From NCBI GenBank assembly GCA_905116865.2, contig CAJHNH020000813.1, forward strand, positions 36,001 to 100,000: a DNA stretch of 64,000 nucleotides. The letters run 5' to 3'. Under the pieces are notes generated by a model that did not search any database, had not been told where the DNA came from, and saw only the letters and a program-made list of their open reading frames with translations. Positions 56,345 to 64,000 of the stretch are shown in pieces. The stretch comes from Candidula unifasciata. Its lineage: Eukaryota; Mollusca; Gastropoda; Stylommatophora; Geomitridae. The first letter of the stretch is position 1. Every line of letters begins with the position of its first letter. A program made the translations under genes and the position numbers.

Positions 56345-56725
56345 TGAGAAGTATTGTCTTGGTTTTTTCACCGGGCTACTCCGGTGTGTTCGGAAATAAA
56401 TCGCTGGCTCTGCTCAACTTGGTAGAATACTGATGCATTATAAAGCAGACGTGGTTAGTGCCTAGTCGGAGAGCTTGTACAGTTCGAAGGAGCAGATGGA
56501 TCACCACAGTCTGGTGAGATTGATGCAGGGGGAGTGACGAGAGGTTCTGGCAGATGCTTGAAGCTCAGAGAAAAGGCAAGACGGACGTTTAATCAGAATG
56601 CTACTGGCACCATTAGTATCGGAACTCTTCGATTGCTGCTGAAGATGGGGACGGAGCGCTTATAGAAATGCCCTCAATGCTGTGATGTCGGTTCTTGAAT
56701 CAAATCATATCAAATCAAATCTCTT
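56345..56725 (+). pseudogene. RNase H-family non-LTR C-terminus (GVTRGSGR type)
   Basis: Frames give GYSGVFGNKS (decayed GNE.AD), KADVVSA, SESLYSSKEQMDHHSLVRLM, QG, VTRGSGRCLKLRE, RRTFNQNATGTISIGTLRLL and a CPQCCDVGS end. The tail is AATCATATCAAATCAAATC. Homologous with 36195-36600 and 38755-39060. Confidence 0.75.
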
Positions 56726-56729
56726 TAAA

Positions 56730-57095
56730 ATTCTACAGAATCAGACCAATAACAACATTTTTTTTAAAAAATTTCTATCTAAGGCTGTCAATTTATGCTC
56801 GGCAGAAATATGTGATGACATATGTCATAAATGATATATCTCCAGGGATACGAGAAAAATCCATTCTCATTAGACTCAACTGGAAAACCCAAGGATGTGA
56901 ATCGTGAAGGATACAGAACCATGAACTTAATAATTTGTGTCACTAAGGTATTCCTTGAGAGAGAAAAAAAGATAGAATTGTATGTGAACTAGCGATCGTG
57001 TTCCAAGTTGATAAGGAACCAGTTAGACCCGTAACAATAACAGTACCGGAAATAATTTTCACGACAAAATTTCACAAAAGCATTTCGAACATAAA
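56730..57095. other. Unassigned AT-rich sequence
   Basis: No feature recognised. Confidence 0.4.
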
Positions 57096-57099
57096 TATA

Positions 57100-57345
57100 A
57101 AGTATAGGACCCTTTTTCACGCCTTCAGGCCTATAGGGCTAGACCTATATTTTATAGACCAATCGGCACTTGGTGGGTGATGAGGTCAGCATCACGCCGG
57201 CCGCCTTTACTTCCCGGAATTGTACAAGGTACCCACTCAAGGCTGGGTCGACATGCGAGTCAAAGTCTTTGAAAAAAGTCCGACTACGCTATGGACCAAA
57301 CCCACGACCTTCTTATGTATAGCCGCTCCGCCTTGGTGACTCCCA
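57100..57345 (-). mobile_element. SINE-1 copy (type-1 head)
   Basis: The complement reads GTCACCAAGGCGGAGCGGCT, AAGGTCGTGGGTTTGGTCC (B box decayed) and the SINE-1 body to GGCGTGAAAAAGGGTCC. Confidence 0.88.
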
Positions 57346-57449
57346 TAATTATATATATATGTGTGTGTGTGTATGTTTGTGTGTGTTCAATAAACGGCAG
57401 CTGATAAATTGGCTGTTCGGAGCAAAACTGTGCTTTCAATTCCAGACAT

Positions 57450-57790
57450 GGACAGAACTAGAAAAAACATAAACGCAAAACTAGAGCATGTGGATACGAT
57501 GTATAAGAAATGCGGCTGGAACAACAAGAAGAGACAGAATCAGCCTAATTGAAAAGAAAAATAAGAACAATGATAGCGTACCAGTAAAAGATTTCATAGA
57601 GCATAACAGAATCAAATTGTTTGGTCATCTTGTCACAATAGAACAAACTCTACAGCGTTCAACATAAGACAGTAAGTTACAATAAAGAGGACGAACAAAA
57701 AAATAGATGGGTTGGGGGATTAAAAGAGACACTACATAAACTTAATATGATATTACACAAGCTTTACAACTGGCTAACGGCAGTAAACTA
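57450..57790 (+). pseudogene. Non-LTR ORF C-terminus, degraded
   Basis: The translation reads KLEHVWIRCIRNAAGTTRRD, RISLIEKKNKNNDSVPVKDF and IEHNRIKLFGHLVTIEQTL, then a decayed RGRTKK.MGW. The I..NR.KLFGHL and RGR.K..W patterns mark the ORF2 end. Confidence 0.65.
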
Positions 57791-57838
57791 CATCTCGTTC
57801 CCCTCTCGCTTTACGGCATAAGCAGTACAGTAAACGAT

Positions 57839-58146
57839 GTCCTGTCTGTCTGTCTGTCTGTGTCTGTCTGTCTGTGTGTGTGTGTGTGTGTGCGTGCGTG
57901 CGTGCGTGTATGTATGTATGTATGCATGTATGTGAGTATGTATGTATGTATGTATGCATGTTTGTAAGTATGTATGTATGTAAGTATGTATGTATGTGTG
58001 TGGATGTATGTATGCATGTATGTGAGTATGTATGTATGTATGTATGTATGTATGTATGTATGTATGTATGTATGTATGTATGTATGTATGTATGTATGTA
58101 TGTATGTATGTACGTATGTATGTGTGTGTGTGGATGTATGTATGCA
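57839..58146. repeat. TCTG/TG tract then (TATG)n microsatellite
   Basis: CTGT units at 57840-57873, TG and GCGTGC to 57907, then TATG units to 58140 with GAGTATG and GGATG variants. Open frames here are artefacts. Confidence 0.95.
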
Positions 58147-58154
58147 CATTTTTC

Positions 58155-58345
58155 TAAAATGTCCTTGGTCCCCAGTCCACGCAGCCTTCAATGAGTACCA
58201 CGTATAGTTATGGGAAGGAGAGTTGACTGGCCCAATACTAACCACATCATCCTTAGAATGCCGATTGTTCTATAAAAAATTGGTCTTTCCTTATATGCCC
58301 AATACGCCATGAGATGTGGACAAGACTCCTCAACTTTGATTTTAC
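58155..58345 (+). mobile_element. SINE-1 body, degraded, 5'-truncated
   Basis: TTGGTCCCCAGTCCACGCAG, CCACATCATCC, AATGCCGATTGTTCTATAAAA and ATATGCCCAATACGCC follow the SINE-1 body order. Confidence 0.65.
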
Positions 58346-58403
58346 TTCACCATAGAGACAAACCACTTATTCCCTTCCATCCTCACCCCCCCCTTCATCC
58401 CCT

Positions 58404-58404
58404 C

Positions 58405-58497
<93 letters not shown>
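58404..58497. repeat. (TC)n microsatellite, about 46 units
   Basis: A perfect CT/TC run after a C-rich stretch. Confidence 0.97.
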
Positions 58498-58499
<2 letters not shown>

Positions 58500-58668
58500 A
58501 TTTTTTTTTCAGAGCAATCTGCAACCCGGTAGAACGCAAAATACAAACACAATATGGAAAGCAAAGTACAGCAAATGCAGAATTTTTTTCAGTGGAATGA
58601 CATTTGTTTATGAATGCTGCTTTTTGGCTAGGAGCTTTATAAGCTCATTTTTTTTTTTAAATCTAGAC

Positions 58669-58716
58669 CAGTGGCTCTCAACCTTTCTAATGCCGCCACT
58701 CTTTAATACAGTTCCC
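58669..58716 (+). mobile_element. hAT-type terminal fragment
   Basis: CAGTGGCTCTCAACCTTTCT, AATGCCGCCACTCTTTAATA and CAGTTCC are typical of hAT termini (CAGTGGTTCTCAACCTT...TTAATACAGTTCC). The rest of the element is lost at the junction with SINE-3. Confidence 0.7.
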
Positions 58717-58885
58717 CATGTTGACAGAGCGAAAACACCCAGTGACACAAAGTACCACCATGCAGATGAGGATCACATGTGGAAAAGTCCCGTCCCGGAA
58801 ACCCTTTTTAGCCGTTAGACTATATGTTTGGCCCGGTTATATTCGGGGCCTCCGGCAAAAGCCAGGGAGGGGCTTCAAATAGCAA
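58717..58885 (-). mobile_element. SINE-3 copy
   Basis: Plus-strand reading: GAGCGAAAACACCCAGTGAC, ACAAAGTACCACCATGCAG, GCCGTTAGACTATATGTTTG and GCCCGGTTATATTCGGGGCC. It is the complement of 25125-25320, with the 3' terminus replaced by the hAT fragment. Confidence 0.8.
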
Positions 58886-59010
58886 AATCACTTACTATAA
58901 GCAAATGTTCTGATTTGTCTGCATTACGTTTCAACTAATGCTCTAATAACTCTGTTTAAAAAAAAAAACACGCATAGACAGCTAGAACATTTTGAACCGT
59001 AAATGTGTTT

Positions 59011-59641
59011 GTATAAACAGTGGATAAAATCAAAGAAAGAAGAAGATTATATAAATTATAGACTGCAAAGGAGAGAAACCAACAGGAGTGTCAAGAAAGC
59101 AAAACAAGCATCCTGGCAACGTTTCGGTGAGTCATTAGCAGAAAATGAGAAAACAGCCAGCAGAAAAGTTTTCAAAGTAGTTAAAAATATGCGGAGAGAG
59201 CTACAACCCCACTGAAATAATTAATGATAAGACAGAAAGGCCATTGATAGATCCACCTGAGATAGCAGAAAGATGGAGGGAATACATCAATGAGCTCTTT
59301 AATCCTCTAGGAGATCAGCAGGAAAGAACAACTGAAGAGCACAGAGCAACAGTGTTAGAACCACACATACTAATGGATGAAATAGAAAAAGTCATTAAGC
59401 AGTCTCCCAAATATAAATGAAAGCCTTGTGACAACATACCATACAAAGCATACATGGAAAGAGAAGAAGGACGTAGAGCAAGAGGTAGACCAAGAACAAT
59501 ATGAAAGGATAACATCAAAGAAATTCTACAACAGCACGATGTGCCTATGGTCGAGGCGGCCAGAAGAGCTAGAAATAGAACCTTATATCTCACTCGACAC
59601 CCACAGCGGTAAAAGAGGAAGTGAAGAAAAAGAAGAAGAAG
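59011..59641 (+). pseudogene. RTE-like copy lacking the RT domain, with TSD
   Basis: The first part encodes KQWIKSKKEEDYINYRLQRR, ETNRSVKKAKQASWQRFGES, KTASRKVFKVVKNMRRE, then PPEIAERWREYINELFNP-like frames and ILMDEIEKVIKQSP. This is the linker region between endonuclease and RT. It then jumps at about 59420 into CDNIPYKAYMEREEGRRARG, RPRTI, EILQQHDVPMVEAARRARNR and TLYLTRHP, the C-terminal end seen at 62740-62811. The whole RT core is missing. The tail is AAGAAGAAGAAG. AATGTGTTT flanks both sides (59002-59010, 59642-59650). Confidence 0.8.
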
Positions 59642-59790
59642 AATGTGTTTATACAGGGAGTACTGTTTGATGTACCTTTGACATAAATCCCACTTGGTGA
59701 ATAAATGTTGACAATTCTTTCACTGTGAAAACGGGTTGCCCTCTCCCCCGGCTCCCCTCTTTATATAATTAGAGCACTATCTTTATATTC

Positions 59791-60545
<755 letters not shown>

Positions 60546-60549
<4 letters not shown>

Positions 60550-60982
60550 GGTCGTCGTTCTAAGATAGAGAAACCATTCACTTGTATAAAAACGTACATT
60601 TTATGGATTTTGAAATTGCTACTAATGAAACAAAGTACACGCGCGCGCGGGCACACACACACGCACGCAGACACACCTGCGCACACTTTTGCTCACTTAA
60701 CGGAACTATTGATTGTCAACATTATCGAAACTGTCATCTGTCTACGTTCTGCCTACGGCTTGACTACGGCGGCCTACTTGTTGTCACATTCCTCGATACC
60801 CTTAAAGACACCGGGCGTAGGCGTGAGTGAATCTATCAGTTTTATGCAAGGTTGATTTTTGAAGCACTGGCAATCACGTAAGATGGAGTGATGTCAATTA
60901 TTCATGAGGCCCTGCTGGGGATAGGTTGTCTGTGCTTATTATGCATGCGATACTGAGTTGAAGAATTGCATAAGGTGATTTT
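60546..60982. other. Unassigned sequence
   Basis: A short CG/CA-rich tract lies at 60640-60685. No other feature recognised. Confidence 0.45.
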
Positions 60983-60993
60983 CGTTTCTTTCT

Positions 60994-61334
60994 ATGTAGC
61001 TACGATGTCTCGAGGCATGGTGCCCGACTCGAGTACTAGAGGTTTCGGGTTCAATCCTTGGTCAGGGCTGGCATTTGTCCCCCTGGTCTCTGGGTAGTGA
61101 GATCGGACGCCCGTATGTATTGCTGTGCACGTGAAAAAATCCGTTGGCAGTTGCCCGGGCACAATTTGAAGTTACAAATTTACCCAAAGTATTTCAGGAT
61201 TCTCGCCGGTGCTACAGAGCCTGTGCACTATGCCTCAGCTTCTTCGGACTCAGACTTGAGTTAGAAGAGAGGGCGGAGTACTTATGGGTTACTTCCCGTG
61301 TGCTATGATTTTGATCAGTAGTTCAATCCATAAA
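60994..61334 (+). mobile_element. SINE-2, full-length copy with 11-bp TSD
   Basis: The TSD CGTTTCTTTCT lies at 60983-60993 and 61335-61345. The head reads TGTCTCGAGGCATGGTGCCC and TTTCGGGTTCAATCC (B box). The body has CCCTGGTCTCTGGGTAGTGA, TTGGCAGTTGCCCGGGCAC, CAGGATTCTCGCCGGTGC and ACTTATGGGTTACTTCC. It is the best SINE-2 reference in the window. Confidence 0.92.
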
Positions 61335-61489
61335 CGTTTCTTTCTTTCAGTTTCTTAGGGCTTTATGAATATTTGTTAAAAACCATAGTGTTTTGAGAAG
61401 TCAACTGCGGAGAGCATATTTTCTGTATCAAGAGGCGGTGTTAACTATCACCGTAATAGGGAGATAATGTATAAGTCAACTGGTACGAC

Positions 61490-61805
61490 AGCTTACCGTC
61501 ATCATGTAGCAGGTCCTTTGCAGAACATCATTCTCATTACAGTGTGCCTGACAGAAGCTCACTTTCTCACCAGCTCTCTTGCCTCGTGTACTTTCCTACC
61601 TCAGACGTAACTTGTATCCTGTGTCCATCCTCGCGCTGGTCAGACCCTGCTCTTTCCTGGTACCACACGTTCTGATTTTTCTTCTTTCCAGTCCACCGTG
61701 GCTCTTATTATACCAAAATATTTCTGTTTCCAAGACAACATGATGTTTACTAGCCAGTCTTCATTGAATATCAGATCTCAGAGAAGGTCAATATTTCTTT
61801 TCGTG
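61490..61805 (-). mobile_element. ATFC-family 3' end, degraded
   Basis: The plus strand reads GTCATCATGTAGCAGGTCC, TTTGCAGAACATCATTCTC, CAGACCCTGCTCTTTCCTGG, TACCACACGTTCTG and CCAAAATATTTC. It is the complement of the ATFC-family end at 12550-12885. The remaining translation is broken. Confidence 0.75.
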
Positions 61806-61855
61806 AAAAAGAACTAATATCCCCAGTAACGAGAAGTATCCGAATATATCTATAA

Positions 61856-61858
<3 letters not shown>

Positions 61859-61928
<70 letters not shown>

Positions 61929-62122
61929 GTGTCTCAGTCTATATTTTTATTGCGAGTAACAACAGGTATCCGAAAATAGTATATACACATATGGATGGAT
62001 ATTCCATTTACATATACATATCTTCTTATAGCCCATAACGTGTGGTGTTGGTAATCATGTCTATCCACAGCTTTCTGTCCCGTGTATTTTCTCTCACTTC
62101 TGACACAGATGACCTTCCATTC

Positions 62123-62190
<68 letters not shown>
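61859..62190. repeat. Two (AT)n microsatellites (61859-61924 and 62126-62190)
   Basis: Both are perfect AT runs of about 33 units. The first lies between two 20-bp direct repeats, AGTAACGAGAAGTATCCGAA (61825-61844) and AGTAACAACAGGTATCCGAA (61955-61974). Confidence 0.93.
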
Positions 62191-62193
<3 letters not shown>

Positions 62194-62194
62194 G

Positions 62195-62811
62195 CCTTGA
62201 TAGCAGATACAGCCATGAAATTGCAACAACATCTAACATCCATGAATGAAGAATGTAAAACAAATTATATGAGAATCAACACTGAAAAGACAGAAGTAAT
62301 GTCAATAGGAAAAAGAAGACAGATCTAAACATAGCAATAGATAACAAAGGCATTAAACAGCCATCTGAGTTTAAATATCTGGGAACTACATTTACCGAAG
62401 ATGGGAAATTGGATAAAGAAATTAACATTAGATGCAGTAAAGCAAACCAAGTATTGGGACAGCTAGCCCCCTCTTACAGCATAAGACAATCCCAATCAGC
62501 ACAAGGAGACATCTTATTCAAAGTATATTTATTCCAACTCTGTGCTACCAGTGGTCACTCACAACAAACCATAAAACAAAATTAGTAACCATGGAAATGA
62601 GATGTCTGAGAAGGGCAGTGGGAGTGACCATAAGAGATAAGATCAGGAATGAGATCATAAGAGAAAAAGTCGGCACAGAACCGATTCTAAATTACATACA
62701 AAGACAGAAAGTGAAATGGTTTGCCCACTTTGAGAGAATGCCTTGTGACAACATACCATACAAAGCATACATGGAAAGAGAAGAAGGACATAGAGCAAGA
62801 GTGTGACGATA
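62195..62811 (+). pseudogene. RTE-like non-LTR ORF, thumb to C-terminus, cut by LTR insertion
   Basis: The translation reads ALIADTAMKLQQHLTSMNEE, YMRINTEKTEVMSIGKRR, SEFKYLGTTFTEDGKLDKEI, CSKANQVLGQLAP, IFIPTLCYQ and LVTMEMRCLRRAVGVTIRDK, then VGTEPILNYIQRQKVKWFAH and PCDNIPYKAYMEREEGHRAR. The related copy at 59460-59500 continues GRPRTIWKDN, but here the frame breaks exactly where TGTGACG begins at 62812. There are two small frame breaks. The 5' side is a TA microsatellite. Confidence 0.85.
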
Positions 62812-63978
62812 CGCTCGGTGACTTCAGAAGGTCTTTCCTTAACCTACTTTTATTTCTTTGTATTTTGAAAGTATACAGGAAAATAGGGATTTGGATACAT
62901 TCTTTATTTTAAGTAGGCGAAATGAACAAGCATTTAATTCTCCTGGGATGTTGGCGATATCACACACTAAAACTTTTTCCCAGACGTTAAGTGTTAAGGT
63001 ACAGAGATAAGACTGACCAAGCAGACTTACTGACTGGAGATTTGCACACCATCTGTTGGTGTCAGAAATGTTATCTCCTAGCCAGACTTTTAGGAGCAGC
63101 TAACTCCGGCTAATTGTGTTTAATTCCCCCTGAGGTTACCTAACTTGACGGCAGGTCCGACGGTCACTATTGACATGGTGAGCAGAAAGTGTTAACAGAA
63201 GGATTGACACCGTCTGATTTTATTGTGATGGCAGGTGAAGTAGCCAGAGGTGTGACTTGGCCTATTAGCTTTGACCAGCTTAATTGAACCAGGAGATCCT
63301 AGCGTGGGAATTTAAATAAGTGTTGTACAGCCCTGACTGACAGCGAATAAAACTTACCCACAGGGGAGGAGCTGTGATACCCGTGAATGAAAAGGATTTT
63401 AGGCGTAATGTAGGAGGAGCTTGATAAAAGTTATAAAGTGGTGAACGCTAGGTCTGGTAAATGAGATCCTGTCTAGCACATGCCATCTGTTGGGGCTTAA
63501 CCTAAGCTTGAGACAGAACTTTTGGCATCGTGGTTTCATTTTTTCCAGGTAAGATCGAAATTAGGTTCACATCTATATTTTATGATAGAGTTCTAACTGT
63601 CTTTTTACGCAAGTGTGTGTCTTCATCACTTTGTAGTACTCCTAGGCGGATATTTCTTCATTCTCGTAGGGCACTGTCACATTGCTTTATTTCCTATTTG
63701 ATAGTGTCATGAATGTTTTTCGGGCACATGTGTTTCAATGTTGTAAAACCTAAATGTTGTTGTTGCCATTGAAATTTAATGAACTATCATGTTTTTGAAA
63801 ATCACAAGCGTGAAGATAACTTTGGCAATCTTATCACGTGTGGTTAAAGTGAATCTGTATTACATACAGCTAACACACTGAAATGTGTTTAACTCTCGGG
63901 AGGCTAACGCGGAGATTGATCCCGGAGAGTAAATCCACGAGATTTGTTATTTGATTCGCCCCAGAGCTATTGTTAGCA
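62812..63978 (+). mobile_element. Probable 5' LTR of an LTR retrotransposon (1,167 bp)
   Basis: Starts TGTGACGATACG at the break in the RTE-like ORF and ends TTGTTAGCA, giving TG...CA ends. Possible promoter elements inside are TTTAAATAAG near 63314 and GATAAAAGTTATAAAG near 63424. A resembling sequence with the same start and an internal GTGTCAGAA..TGTTATCTCC block is at 3947-5204. The right LTR and gag-pol would lie beyond the window, so the call rests on structure only. Confidence 0.55.
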
Positions 63979-63981
63979 TTC

Positions 63982-64000
63982 TGGGCGCGTCGATTGTTCC
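63982..64000 (+). promoter_or_regulatory. Possible tRNA primer-binding site
   Basis: TGGGCGCGTCGATTGTTCC starts three bases after the CA end of the putative LTR, where a primer-binding site beginning TGG is expected. The tRNA it would match is not identified. Confidence 0.35.

Overview
This is a window of animal nuclear DNA in which I find no host gene: no exon-intron gene, no rRNA, no functional tRNA and no CRISPR array. Almost everything I can name is a transposable element or a simple repeat. The mix of element families suggests a lophotrochozoan, probably a gastropod mollusc: APE-type non-LTR retrotransposon tails, an RNase H-bearing non-LTR family, a restriction-like-endonuclease (RLE) retrotransposon, a Penelope-like element, tRNA-headed SINEs and very long TATC, GAAA, TTC and TATG microsatellites. 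The organism is an inference from element style, not from a marker gene.

Layout. 0-6 kb: 3' tail of an RLE retrotransposon, a long AGT/AGC/TTG tract, one non-LTR copy inserted in another with a clear 14-bp target-site duplication (TSD), and an LTR-like sequence. 6-21 kb: SINEs of three families, several broken reverse transcriptase (RT) genes, and a satellite of about 80 bp per unit made from a SINE 3' end. 21.9-22.6 kb: a TTAA-flanked MITE. 22-41 kb: RNase H-family tails, more SINEs, simple repeats and a 52-bp minisatellite. 41.7-44.6 kb: a microsatellite cluster with a 790-bp GAAA tract and a 41-bp perfect inverted repeat. 45.6-50.7 kb: the most structured region. It has two RLE-retrotransposon copies in opposite orientations, a Penelope-like fragment between them, a 15-bp minisatellite grown inside the RLE 3' tail, and a hAT-like MITE sitting at the centre of a palindrome. 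52-58 kb: a 283-bp tandem duplication and more retroelement tails. 59-64 kb: an internally deleted RTE-like copy with its own TSD, about 750 bp of TCTA/CAGA repeat, a full SINE with TSD, and an RTE-like ORF cut by what looks like the 5' LTR of an element that continues past the window.

Names used below. SINE-1: tRNA head, body containing the complement of 'ATCGGCACAAGATGGGTGATG'-type sequence, TTTAC tail. SINE-2: head with B box GGGTTCAATCC. SINE-3: ends GGGGTACAAC plus TTAC repeats. ATFC family: non-LTR ORF ending ATFCKGP. WFYRR family: non-LTR ORF with WFYRRMLR. RTE-like family: FIPTLCYQ motif. RNase H family: conserved C-terminal GVTRGSGR or RLRDNGVKHG. Zinc-finger-tail family: ORF with WE/WK-NAI-R and a C-terminal C2H2-like segment. 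The elements interact only by nesting. The recurrent theme is that tandem arrays arise inside, or at the 3' ends of, retroelements.
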